A stretch of 40,262 nucleotides of DNA from Candidatus Paceibacter sp. (lineage in GTDB: Bacteria; Patescibacteriota; Patescibacteriia; DYGC01): assembly GCA_020724925.1 (NCBI GenBank), contig DYGC01000003.1:1-40262 (forward strand), given 5' to 3'. Position 1 is the stretch's first letter; each line of letters starts with the position of its first letter. Made by a program: the position numbers and the translations under genes. The notes below the pieces were generated by a model. It had not been told where the DNA came from. It ran no database searches and saw only the letters and a program-made list of their open reading frames with translations. Below, in pieces: positions 17,805-27,681 of the stretch.

Positions 17805-19743
17805 TAATGTTGGAGATTTTTTTGAAAGTACCTCCTTGCAAATCCAGCTTAATCAAGAAAAATCTGGAGAATGGGTGGAGGAGTCTTATTTTACGCAAGA
17901 ATTAGATGGTGATGTTTTAGGGGTATCGGTTGATAAAAAGCGTTTGTGGTTTTTTGGAGTAATTATGATAATCGCGTTAACGTCATTATTAGGGAGAGCT
18001 TTTTATTTACAAATTATTAAAGGTGATGAATATAAGGTTTTATCTGATGAAAACCGAATTCGCAAGGAAGTGATTAAAACTAATCGTGGTTTGATTAAAG
18101 ATCGCAATTATTTACCGTTGGTGGAAAACAAACCTTATTTTAACGTTTTTATTATTCCTTCCAACTTAAGTGATGATCAGCAAAAGCGGACGGAATTTTT
18201 GCGCTCAATGGCCGGTTTATTGCGCATGGGCGAAACGGATATTCATCAAATTTTGGATAGTATTCCGGAAAGAGATAGCCAATATTATCGTCCGCAGTTG
18301 ATTAAAAGCGAGGTTTATTTGGAACAAATCTGGCCGATTTTGATTGCCGCCGAACAGTATCCGGCGATTTATGTTGAAGCTGATAGCTACCGTCATTATT
18401 TATTAGGAGAAAATAATTTATCTTTATCTCATATTTTAGGATACGAGGGAAAAATTAGTGCCGAGGAAATGCAAATGTACTCGGAAAAAAATTATTTATT
18501 AACGGATAAAATCGGTAAAAGTGGTGTGGAATTAATGTATGATGATTATTTGCGTGGACAACATGGTTTGAAGTATTGGGAAGTGGATGTGTTTTTACGT
18601 CCGCAAAAGATTTTATATGAACAAGATAAAGTGATCGGTGATGATTTGGTTTTAACCATTGATTTAAATTGGCAAACACAGTTGGAAAAAATTATCAAAA
18701 AACATTTGGCAATGAATGGTAAACGTAAAGGGGGGGCGATTGTCATGGATCCAAATAATGGAGAAATTTTAGCAATGGTTAGTTTGCCATCTTATGACAA
18801 CAACGATTTTGCTACCGGAATCAGTCAGGAGAAATATCAAAGTTTGGTTAATAATCCTGACAAACCTTTTTTGAATCGAATGTTGGCCGGAGAGTATCCG
18901 CCCGGATCAACTTTTAAATTGGTGGTGGGCGCGGCCGCCTTGCAAGAAGAAGTAGTGACGGCACGTGATACCTTTTTGAGTAGTGGCGGTATTAAAATTG
19001 ACCAGTGGTTTTTTCCAGATTGGCAGGCTGGTGGCCATGGGATTACTAATATTTATAAAGCCATCAGTGATTCGGTTAATACTTATTTTTATATGGTAGG
19101 GGGCGGTGATAAGAATTTTAAAGGTTTAGGTGTTTATCGTTTGGCTTTATATGCCGATAAATTTAATGTTGGTCGAAAATTGGGAATTGATTTGCCCGGT
19201 GAAAAAGGCGGTTTTATTCCCAGCCCGGAATGGAAATTAAGCACAAAAAACGAAGAGTGGTATATTGGTGATACTTATCATATGTCAATTGGACAGGGTG
19301 ATGTTTTGGTAACACCCTTGCAGGTGGCAGAATACACGGCCTTTTTTGCTAATGGCGGAAAATTATATACACCCCATGTATTAAAAGAAATTCATAATGA
19401 TATCACCAATGTTCATGAGGTTTTTGAGCAAGTGATAATTAGAGAAGGTATTATTTCCGATAATAATTTGGAAATAATGCGCCAAGCCCTGCGACGCACC
19501 GTAACAGACGGCAGTGGCCGCACTTTACAAGATTTGGGCGTGAGCGTGGCGGGCAAGACCGGAACAGCCCAATGGAATTTGGAAGAAGATCCGCATGCTT
19601 GGTTCACTTGTTTTGCACCTTATGAAAAGCCGGAAATCGTGGTGACGGTTTTCGTGGAAGAGGGCGAGGCCGGTGATAAAATCAGCGTCCAGATCGCCAA
19701 GGAGTTTTTAAGTTGGTGGGAACAAAATTATTATAAGAAATAA
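17785..19743 (+). CDS. mrdA: Penicillin-binding protein 2
   Basis: TM then NRIRKEVIKTNRGLIKDRNYLPLVEN; GEYPPGSTFKLVVGAAAL (SxxK), SDSVNTYF (SxN), VAGKTGTAQ (KTG); in the mre cluster. Confidence 0.92.
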   Translation: MKSSLPNNVGDFFESTSLQIQLNQEKSGEWVEESYFTQELDGDVLGVSVDKKRLWFFGVIMIIALTSLLGRAFYLQIIKGDEYKVLSDENRIRKEVIKTNRGLIKDRNYLPLVENKPYFNVFIIPSNLSDDQQKRTEFLRSMAGLLRMGETDIHQILDSIPERDSQYYRPQLIKSEVYLEQIWPILIAAEQYPAIYVEADSYRHYLLGENNLSLSHILGYEGKISAEEMQMYSEKNYLLTDKIGKSGVELMYDDYLRGQHGLKYWEVDVFLRPQKILYEQDKVIGDDLVLTIDLNWQTQLEKIIKKHLAMNGKRKGGAIVMDPNNGEILAMVSLPSYDNNDFATGISQEKYQSLVNNPDKPFLNRMLAGEYPPGSTFKLVVGAAALQEEVVTARDTFLSSGGIKIDQWFFPDWQAGGHGITNIYKAISDSVNTYFYMVGGGDKNFKGLGVYRLALYADKFNVGRKLGIDLPGEKGGFIPSPEWKLSTKNEEWYIGDTYHMSIGQGDVLVTPLQVAEYTAFFANGGKLYTPHVLKEIHNDITNVHEVFEQVIIREGIISDNNLEIMRQALRRTVTDGSGRTLQDLGVSVAGKTGTAQWNLEEDPHAWFTCFAPYEKPEIVVTVFVEEGEAGDKISVQIAKEFLSWWEQNYYKK

Positions 19744-19754
19744 GAATAATTCTT

Positions 19755-22700
19755 ATGTTCAGTGTTAAATTTAAAACAAAAAATAAGTCCAGAGGGCTTA
19801 TTTTTATTTTAGTGGTTTTTATCAGTACTTTATTTCAACCGTTAATTACTCAGGCTGTCGAGCTTTCCACCAAAGAAATTGCTACATTGACTACGGACTC
19901 AAAAATTTTGGAAAGTCCTGTTGCCAGTTCTTCCACCGAATTACGAAATGGCGAGTTCAATACTTTACAGCCGCATTTGATCAGTGGTGAGTGGCAAAAC
20001 CAATTTTTAATTGGGGAAAACGCCCCCAGCCCGGAAAGTGCCAAAGATAAAATGCAAACCGATTTATATTCCGGAGCGGCCACTTATAACTATGATTTTA
20101 ATTTCCCGGCTGGACGTAATGGTTTGGGACCGGCTTTATCTTTAGTTTATAATAGTCAGAATTTGCAAAACACCTCTGCCTTCGGTTATGGTTGGGACTT
20201 ATCAGGGTTACTCAGCATCCAACGCAACTTATCAGACGGGGTTGATGTTTTGTATTCAAATAAACGATTTGTTTTTTCCGGTGGCGGTGATTTGGTGCCG
20301 GTCGCTTTAACTGATGATGTTCATGGCGAATATTTATTAAACATTGATAATGGTGATTATTTAAGGTTTTTTTATTATCTCAACAATTCCTGGAAAATCG
20401 TTGATAAACAAGGAATTAGTTATTTTTTGGGGGCCAGTGCTGATAGTAAGGAGTCAGGAACTTCCGGGGTAGCCATTTGGAAAATCAATAAAATTCAGGA
20501 TAAAAGTGGTAATTTTGTGGTTTTCACTTATGATAATCAAAATGGTGTCGCTTGGCCCAGTAAGATTACTTATACTCACTATGCTACAGAAACGCCATTG
20601 TATGAAATTCGTTTTTCCTATGCCAGTCGGAATAATTATCAGGAACATTACCGTTTGGGTTTTAAACAATTATTTGACCGTAAAATCAAAAATATTCAGT
20701 TGTTCGTGGGGGGCGTGATGCATCGTGATTTTCAATTTGTTTTGCAGGAAGAAGCCTCAACCTTATTATTAACTTCGATTGGTAGACGAGCTTTTAATTC
20801 TGTTAACTCGACTTGGGAAAGTTTAATTCCGACTACTTTTGAGTATAATTTACCGGTCGCTAATAATTGGCAAATGCAAAATTACGGACAAGTAGATTTT
20901 TCTTTGGATTATTATAATGGTTTAGAGGTTTTTGACTTAAACAGTGATGGTTATGATGACGTGGCGATTGCCAATGATTTTGTTTATGATTCAGGCACAA
21001 TCCAGAATGAAAGAAAAAGTTTTTTAAATAACAAAAGCAATGGTTTTTCTGCCAACAACAGTGCCTGGTATTTACCCGTACCCTTATTTAATAAGCGACA
21101 AAATGATTATAGCTTTTTTACTGATTATCATGTTTTTGATTTGAATGGTGATTCCTATCCGGACGTAGCAAAAAACAATAGTGTTTATTTATTTAATAAA
21201 AATACCCAACGTTGGGACGTTAATAGTAATTATCATTGGTTTGACTATTGGCTTTATGATAATAATGTGGCGATTGAAACCGCTGGCAATCAAGATTTTA
21301 ATGGGGATGGTTTGCCGGATTATATCCATTTTTTGAACAAACGTGTTTATTTGAACAAATGGGCCAGTAATCAAAATAATTTAATTTATGGTTGGACCAG
21401 TTTACCGGTAACTATTTTACAAAGTGATTATCGCAATAAAGGATGGAAATTGATGGATATAAATGGCGATGGTTTGGGGGATATGATTAAGGCGCAAGAA
21501 ACCACTTACAATAATAGTGGTGAAAAAGGAGTTTACGTTAATAAAGGCGATGGGCAATGGTTGCCGGAGATGACGCGGTGGTTGTCACCATTATATTTTT
21601 GTCGACAAAGTACCTTGTTAGGTAATTGTTTGGATCAGAAGGTTTTGATTTTGGATATTAACAATGATGGTCTAGGTGATTTCTTGGATTCAACCGGTAA
21701 TTTTTATATTAATAATGGTCATACTTGGGTTTGGGATACGCGTTGGACATTACCGATTTCCTTGGTGGCCAATAATCAGTGGACGACTTTTCGTTTTGCT
21801 GAAGTTAACGGCGTTCCTGGCGTTGATTTGTTAAAGAGTGATGGTCCCTTAAGTAATAATTTATACTCTTTAAATGTTTATCGTAATCCCAGTCCCCATA
21901 TTTATTTATTAAATAAAGTTAAAAACGAAAATTACGGAGAAATTAATATTGAATATGAAGGATCTGCCAAGTTTAATAATAATCAAGGACCAAGTTTTAG
22001 TGTGGTAAAACGAGTCAGTGTTAATGATGGTTTTGGGCAAACACAGGTTGAGGATTATTCTTACGAAGGATCTTTTTATTACTTTGACACTATCTGGCAA
22101 CGTTGGCGAAGTGGTTTTGGTAAAATTGAAAAAAGCCTGGCGGGCAATCGTCAAGAAAAATACTATTTTCATCAGGGAAACGGCGATAATTATCCTTTTG
22201 AAATAAATGATCAACCGCAAAAAAGAGGAAAGTTATATTATTGGGAGGTTTGGGATAATAATACTCCCTTGCGAGCTAATTTGAATGTTTGGCAAGCCAC
22301 TGAAGGACCACTTAAGCATTATTTGCTTTTATCGGTTAAAGATTTTATTTTCTATTTTGATAATTCTTATCCTAATCCTAGTAGCATTATTTTGTTAAGT
22401 AAAACCTATAATTCTCTAACTGGAAATTTAACCCAAAGTGTTGATTGGGGGGCTGTGACTTATCAAAATCGCCATGAATTTACTGATTTGCGTCCGGATG
22501 ATAATCGTTTTGAGTATTTCACTTACGCTCTCGATAAGAGTAATGAACTGCGAGCGGCAGTGAGTAGCCGAAAAGTGATGAATAGTAGTAATCAAATTTT
22601 ATTACAAGAAAATTTCGAATATGACAATTTGGTTTTTGGACAAGTTTCTAAAGGATTACTTAGTAAGCACTCCCTATTAAATAGTAATAATATCTGGATT

Positions 22701-25700
22701 ACCGAATCTTTTTCTTATAATGCTTATGGCTTAAATAGCAAATTTACCGATTATAATGGTAACGTCCATACTTATTTGTATGATAGCTATAATTATTTTC
22801 CGGCCAAAATTACCAATCCTCTGGGGCATATTCAAGAAAATAAATATAATTATAATTGTGGGATTTTAAGTGAGCAGAAATTGGCCAATGGGGGAATAGA
22901 ATTTGATCTTTATGATGGTTTTTGTCGTTTAAAGCAAAAAGGCCGTAAATATTCTAACCAAACGGAAATAATTCAGGAATTGGTTTATGATCAAAATTTT
23001 CCGATGTCTGTTTATCAAAAAGATTATTTATCTGCTGGCGTTTATGGTGAAAGCAGGACTTATTATGATGGACTGGGAAGAACAATCTTAAAATTTAAAA
23101 AGCAAGATCAAAATTTATGGTCCGGAATTGCTTTTCAGTATAATGATCGTGGTTATTTGTTTAAACAATCACTGCCTTTTGCCAGTGGCCAGGGACTTTG
23201 GCCTGCGGGCAGTGTTAGCGGTTGGGAAGTTTATAATTATGACGCCTTAAATCGTTTGGTCAGCTGGAGTAATGAACAAGAAAATGTTTCAATTGCGTAT
23301 AGTTCTTTTGATAAACGTTCTTTGTATTTAAATGGACAATTGTGGGGAAATTATCAGTTTGATACCCGTAATAATTTAGTAAAAATAACTTTAAATAATG
23401 GTCAATTATTTCAGTACGATTATGATTTATTGGGGCGTTTGTTAAAAATGACCGATTCTAAAAATAATATTCGTCGTTTTACTTATGATTTGTTAGGTCA
23501 GCCTTTAATTCAGGAGGATTGGCACCAAAATAATGATGTTAATTTTGGTATCTGGAGGTATAAATGGGATGCCAATGGAAATTTATTAGAGAAAACCGAG
23601 CCCAGTGGAATTAAAATATTATATCAATATGATCGTTTAAATCGTTTGATTCAAGAGGATGATTTGGGCACGATTAATTTGGATTATCAGTATTTATATG
23701 ATGGTTCCACCTTTGGTATTGGCAATTTAACCGGTATTAAGAATCGAGATTTTTCCATTGATTATACTTATGATTGGCGTTCATTTCTAATTGGTGAAAG
23801 TTATGCCATTAGTAATTTTTTATACACATATAATTATGCTCGTAATTATCTTGGTCAGCCAACCGTGATAATTTACCCTGATAAAAGCAGTTTGGAGTAT
23901 GCTTATAATAATCAAGGATCTTTACTAAAAGCTAATTATATTAACGATAATGTCAGTAAACCGATTATTAAAAATCGTACTTATAATCAATTTGGAGCAG
24001 TGGATTCAGAAGCCTTGGGCAATGAAAGCGTTCGTCAGTTTGAATATGATAAATATGGAACTATAACGTCCGAAAGCGTGGAAAAGAACAATCAAGTTTT
24101 ATGGAAACAAGATTATACTTATGATCAATTTAAGAATTTACAATCATTGAGAATTTCCGGTGCTTTTTTGCCGACTTATCAATCTTTATTTACTTATGAT
24201 AGCAGTAATCGTCTGCGTTCTTATAATGTTTATAATAGCCAAAACCAAAGTGTTGCTAATGGAACATTTACTTACAATGATTTAAACGCATTGGTCACGG
24301 GTGATCAAAAGAATTATCAATACGAAGCAAATTTAGCCAGTTATACTAATCAATACGCTCCAATCGCCAATACCGGAGCGGGAAAAAATTGGCAAGGGGA
24401 ATATGATTTGTCCGGTAATTTGAGCAAATTGGGCCCTTATGAATTATTTTGGGATGCCAATCACCGCTTACGTGTTTTAAATTATGATAATGGTCAAAAA
24501 ACTAAGTATTATTATTATTTACCGGATGGCCAGCGTTTTATGACCCTTCGTGATAATGGCACAAAGCAAATTTGGGTTAATAATTATTACAAAGATGACG
24601 CTTTAGACATGGAAGAATTTATTTATGGACCATTGTGGCGTCAAAAAATCAATGATGATGAGTTTTTCTATTATCAATATTACGACAAATTCAATAATTT
24701 ATCTTTGGTTTTAGATGAAAATGCTAATTTGGAAAATTATTTTATTTATAAACCGAACGGCGAAATTATTGTACAAGCACAACAACAGGATTCAGGACAT
24801 TTTTATCACCAACAATGGCGTGACGCACAGGAAGAAAATTTAGATTACAAGGGGTCTCGTTATTATTCTGTTGATTGGCAACATTATTTGTCACCGGATC
24901 CGGTACACTATGATTTTTCATTGTTATCGTGGGAGGAGCAACAGCAAGTCTTGGTTAATCCGATTCGCTTGAATCCTTATATTTATTTAGCCCATAATCC
25001 TTACCAAAACGATGATAGTACCAATGCCATTTGGGAAACCGCTTTTGACTTAGTGTCTTTTGCTTTTAGTATTAAGGAATTTATGAATAATCCAACGTGG
25101 TTGAATGGTTTAGCGGCCACTTGGGATTTAGCGTCGGTTTTGGTGCCATTTGTGCCGGCGGTGGGTCAGGGTTTGAATAAACTAACACAAGCGATGTTGA
25201 CCAAGTGGTCTAATTTGAGTGCTAAATATCAAAATGAAATTAAAAAGACTGCCCAATATTTAAATAAAAAAGCTTCAGATGTCTGGCGCTTGATGCAAAA
25301 ACAACTGGGAAAAATTGATTCAAAAATGGGGAGAATTATTAATAAATATTGGCGTAAAGGGAAATTTGCTAGCTCGGAAATTAATTTTGTTGAACATTAT
25401 GTTAAACATCGTGGGGAGTTAGGGAAGTTTAATATCAATTCCATGGAAGATTATTTGAATTTTTCATCTAATTTTATCAATGTCACCGGAGATAAAATTA
25501 TTACTGAGTGGGGGCAATTCTATCGATTGGTTGATAACCAGGGGGCTAATTTATTCTTTAATCCACACAATAAATTAATGGTAGTGCTTGATTCTGATGC
25601 TAAAGGGCAGTTTATTCGTAGTGCTTATGAGGTGGAAGCTGGTAATAAATTAAATTGGTTGATGGGGTCGGTTTTGGGAAGAGCAATTTATTGGTTGTTT

Positions 25701-25772
25701 AATAGTTTTTCAGTGGTGACGCAACGTCTGTGGCATTTGCCCCTACTGTCAAAATTTGCTATAATACAATAG
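19755..25772 (+). CDS. Secreted SpvB/FG-GAP/RHS-repeat giant protein with pre-toxin helix and toxin-like C-terminus
   Basis: Signal peptide (..LIFILVVFISTLFQPLITQA); SpvB-like GAATYNYDFNFPAGRNGLGPALSLVYNSQN; five D-x-N-x-D-G FG-GAP-like motifs; many YDxxxRL RHS repeats; degenerate core KGSRYYSVDWQHYLSPDPVHYD..NPYIYLAHNPY; pre-toxin WDLASVLVPFVPAVGQG; C-terminal FVEHYVKHRGELGKFN..SMEDYL. Confidence 0.9.
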   Translation: MFSVKFKTKNKSRGLIFILVVFISTLFQPLITQAVELSTKEIATLTTDSKILESPVASSSTELRNGEFNTLQPHLISGEWQNQFLIGENAPSPESAKDKMQTDLYSGAATYNYDFNFPAGRNGLGPALSLVYNSQNLQNTSAFGYGWDLSGLLSIQRNLSDGVDVLYSNKRFVFSGGGDLVPVALTDDVHGEYLLNIDNGDYLRFFYYLNNSWKIVDKQGISYFLGASADSKESGTSGVAIWKINKIQDKSGNFVVFTYDNQNGVAWPSKITYTHYATETPLYEIRFSYASRNNYQEHYRLGFKQLFDRKIKNIQLFVGGVMHRDFQFVLQEEASTLLLTSIGRRAFNSVNSTWESLIPTTFEYNLPVANNWQMQNYGQVDFSLDYYNGLEVFDLNSDGYDDVAIANDFVYDSGTIQNERKSFLNNKSNGFSANNSAWYLPVPLFNKRQNDYSFFTDYHVFDLNGDSYPDVAKNNSVYLFNKNTQRWDVNSNYHWFDYWLYDNNVAIETAGNQDFNGDGLPDYIHFLNKRVYLNKWASNQNNLIYGWTSLPVTILQSDYRNKGWKLMDINGDGLGDMIKAQETTYNNSGEKGVYVNKGDGQWLPEMTRWLSPLYFCRQSTLLGNCLDQKVLILDINNDGLGDFLDSTGNFYINNGHTWVWDTRWTLPISLVANNQWTTFRFAEVNGVPGVDLLKSDGPLSNNLYSLNVYRNPSPHIYLLNKVKNENYGEINIEYEGSAKFNNNQGPSFSVVKRVSVNDGFGQTQVEDYSYEGSFYYFDTIWQRWRSGFGKIEKSLAGNRQEKYYFHQGNGDNYPFEINDQPQKRGKLYYWEVWDNNTPLRANLNVWQATEGPLKHYLLLSVKDFIFYFDNSYPNPSSIILLSKTYNSLTGNLTQSVDWGAVTYQNRHEFTDLRPDDNRFEYFTYALDKSNELRAAVSSRKVMNSSNQILLQENFEYDNLVFGQVSKGLLSKHSLLNSNNIWITESFSYNAYGLNSKFTDYNGNVHTYLYDSYNYFPAKITNPLGHIQENKYNYNCGILSEQKLANGGIEFDLYDGFCRLKQKGRKYSNQTEIIQELVYDQNFPMSVYQKDYLSAGVYGESRTYYDGLGRTILKFKKQDQNLWSGIAFQYNDRGYLFKQSLPFASGQGLWPAGSVSGWEVYNYDALNRLVSWSNEQENVSIAYSSFDKRSLYLNGQLWGNYQFDTRNNLVKITLNNGQLFQYDYDLLGRLLKMTDSKNNIRRFTYDLLGQPLIQEDWHQNNDVNFGIWRYKWDANGNLLEKTEPSGIKILYQYDRLNRLIQEDDLGTINLDYQYLYDGSTFGIGNLTGIKNRDFSIDYTYDWRSFLIGESYAISNFLYTYNYARNYLGQPTVIIYPDKSSLEYAYNNQGSLLKANYINDNVSKPIIKNRTYNQFGAVDSEALGNESVRQFEYDKYGTITSESVEKNNQVLWKQDYTYDQFKNLQSLRISGAFLPTYQSLFTYDSSNRLRSYNVYNSQNQSVANGTFTYNDLNALVTGDQKNYQYEANLASYTNQYAPIANTGAGKNWQGEYDLSGNLSKLGPYELFWDANHRLRVLNYDNGQKTKYYYYLPDGQRFMTLRDNGTKQIWVNNYYKDDALDMEEFIYGPLWRQKINDDEFFYYQYYDKFNNLSLVLDENANLENYFIYKPNGEIIVQAQQQDSGHFYHQQWRDAQEENLDYKGSRYYSVDWQHYLSPDPVHYDFSLLSWEEQQQVLVNPIRLNPYIYLAHNPYQNDDSTNAIWETAFDLVSFAFSIKEFMNNPTWLNGLAATWDLASVLVPFVPAVGQGLNKLTQAMLTKWSNLSAKYQNEIKKTAQYLNKKASDVWRLMQKQLGKIDSKMGRIINKYWRKGKFASSEINFVEHYVKHRGELGKFNINSMEDYLNFSSNFINVTGDKIITEWGQFYRLVDNQGANLFFNPHNKLMVVLDSDAKGQFIRSAYEVEAGNKLNWLMGSVLGRAIYWLFNSFSVVTQRLWHLPLLSKFAIIQ
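25737..25765 (+). promoter_or_regulatory. Extended -10 sigma70-like promoter inside the 3' end of the RHS gene
   Basis: TTGCCC (25737-25742), 17-bp spacer, TGC-TATAAT (-10 at 25760-25765); 49 nt before the M23 ATG. Confidence 0.65.
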
Positions 25773-25814
25773 GAATTTGTTTGAGTGAGGTTTAAAACAA
25801 AAAAGTAAAACGAA

Positions 25815-27083
25815 ATGAGACAAATTTTAAAAAAGGCAGGAAAATTGTTGATTATTTTGTCGTTAGGCATGGCTTTGGTCTTGCCATTTTGGCATTTTGC
25901 CAGTGCCGATTTAAGTACTGATATCAAAAAATTGGAGAGTAGTATTGATGAAAAAGCCAAGAAAATTGATCAATTAGAAGCAGAGCGTAAAAAATACGAG
26001 GCTTTGGTGCGTAGCAAACAACAAGAAGCCGTTAGTTTGGGAAATGAAATGTCAATTTTGGAAAGCAAGATTGCACAGACTCAAGTATCTTTAGAAAAAT
26101 TAAAATTGGAAATTGAAAAATTGGAAGAAGAAATTGCTTTTTTGGAATTAACTATTAAGCAAAAAGAAGAAGATATTAATCGTCAAAAGACATATTTAGG
26201 CGGTTTATTAAAAGAAATTAATTTTCAGGATGAATTAACTGATGTCAATATTTTGTTGTGGTACGAGAATTTTTCCGATTATTTTGAACATGTTAGTTCT
26301 TATCAATCTTTACATGAGGATTTACAATTAACCATTGATTCAATTTATTTGGAAAAAACTCAATTGGAAAGTGAAAAAGCCGATTTAGAAAGTAAAAATA
26401 AAGCCCTGAGTGATCAAAAAATTGCGTTAGAGCATGAGGAAAGTAAATTAGAGGAAGAATTGTTAGTAAAAGAATTTTACTTGGAAGAAATTAAAAATTC
26501 GGAAGAAAAATTTAATCAGTTATTGAGAACCGCACGTGACAATGAAAATAGCATGGATAGTGAGTTGAAGTCCTTGGAAAACTCTTTGCGTGCCAAGTTA
26601 AAAGAAAAACAAGAAGCCGATAATAAGAAAACTAGCGAACAAAAAGATCAGGGCTTAGAATTTTTGAATCAGTCAGCGATTTTGCGTTGGCCGTGCACTC
26701 CCAATAAAGGTGTTTCTTCTTATTTTCATGATAAAGATTATCCTTATCGACGTTTCTTTGAACATTCCGGTATTGATATTCGTTTGTCGCAAAGCTCACC
26801 GGTTTATGCAGCGGAAAGTGGTTATGTTGCCAAAGCTAAAGACAATGGTTTGGGGTATAATTATATTATGGTGATTCATGGTGATAATATTTCTACGGTC
26901 TATGGTCATGTTAGTCGGATTGACGTGATTGCCGGCCAATATGTAAAGAAAGGCGACCAAATTGGTTTGAGTGGTGGGGCGCCGGGGACGCCTGGGGCCG
27001 GACAATTTTCCACCGGTGCACATTTGCACTTTGAAGTTCGTTTAAATGGTATTCCGGTTGACCCATTGATTTATTTACCATAA
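25815..27083 (+). CDS. Coiled-coil M23 peptidase (EnvC/NlpD-like murein hydrolase or activator)
   Basis: Signal peptide, long coiled coil, then HSGIDIRLSQSSPVYAAESGYVAKAKDNGLGYNYIMVIHG..TVYGHV...GAHLHFEVRLNGIPVDPLIYL with M23 Zn ligands (HxxxD, HLH). Confidence 0.92.
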   Translation: MRQILKKAGKLLIILSLGMALVLPFWHFASADLSTDIKKLESSIDEKAKKIDQLEAERKKYEALVRSKQQEAVSLGNEMSILESKIAQTQVSLEKLKLEIEKLEEEIAFLELTIKQKEEDINRQKTYLGGLLKEINFQDELTDVNILLWYENFSDYFEHVSSYQSLHEDLQLTIDSIYLEKTQLESEKADLESKNKALSDQKIALEHEESKLEEELLVKEFYLEEIKNSEEKFNQLLRTARDNENSMDSELKSLENSLRAKLKEKQEADNKKTSEQKDQGLEFLNQSAILRWPCTPNKGVSSYFHDKDYPYRRFFEHSGIDIRLSQSSPVYAAESGYVAKAKDNGLGYNYIMVIHGDNISTVYGHVSRIDVIAGQYVKKGDQIGLSGGAPGTPGAGQFSTGAHLHFEVRLNGIPVDPLIYLP

Positions 27084-27090
27084 GTTTAAT

Positions 27091-27681
27091 ATGAAAAATC
27101 TCTATAAATATTTAATACTTTTGAGCTTTTGTTTATTAGTTTTGATTTTGTTGTTGTGGCAAATTTGGGGACGTGGTGAGAGCGTGGCTATTAACCCTTT
27201 ACCTTTGCCGTTTGTCGAAAAACCTCAAGAAACAGTAGTTGAAGAGCCGATTTCCTGTGAAATTGATGATGATTGTCGCGTGGACGAAGCGGTGGTCCAT
27301 TGTCCGGCTGAGGCGCGTTGCGTGGAAAATTTTTGTCAGGTTTATTGTGTCTATGATGATGTCAGTGATTTGGAACCGTTTAGTGTTTCCGAATGTAAAG
27401 AAGATGTTAATCCTTTAGATGTACGTCCTGAGGAATATCAAACAAAATGGTTAAATGCCACAGATTTAAAGATTAGCTTTGATATTGTTTTGGCTTGCAA
27501 CATCGATAATTTGAGCGGTTCCTATGAATTGGATGATCACAATAAAATCACTTTAAATTATGAATATCAGGTTAAAGAAGCGGCTGGTCCGTGCTTGTGC
27601 GTCCGCCAGTTAAAATATCGTCTGCCAAACCTGGACGATAAAATGACTTATGAAATAAAAATAAATAAAATTGAAAAATAA
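27091..27681 (+). CDS. Membrane-anchored Cys-rich hypothetical protein
   Basis: N-terminal TM; CEIDDDCRVDEAVVHCPAEARCVENFCQVYC. Confidence 0.7.
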   Translation: MKNLYKYLILLSFCLLVLILLLWQIWGRGESVAINPLPLPFVEKPQETVVEEPISCEIDDDCRVDEAVVHCPAEARCVENFCQVYCVYDDVSDLEPFSVSECKEDVNPLDVRPEEYQTKWLNATDLKISFDIVLACNIDNLSGSYELDDHNKITLNYEYQVKEAAGPCLCVRQLKYRLPNLDDKMTYEIKINKIEK

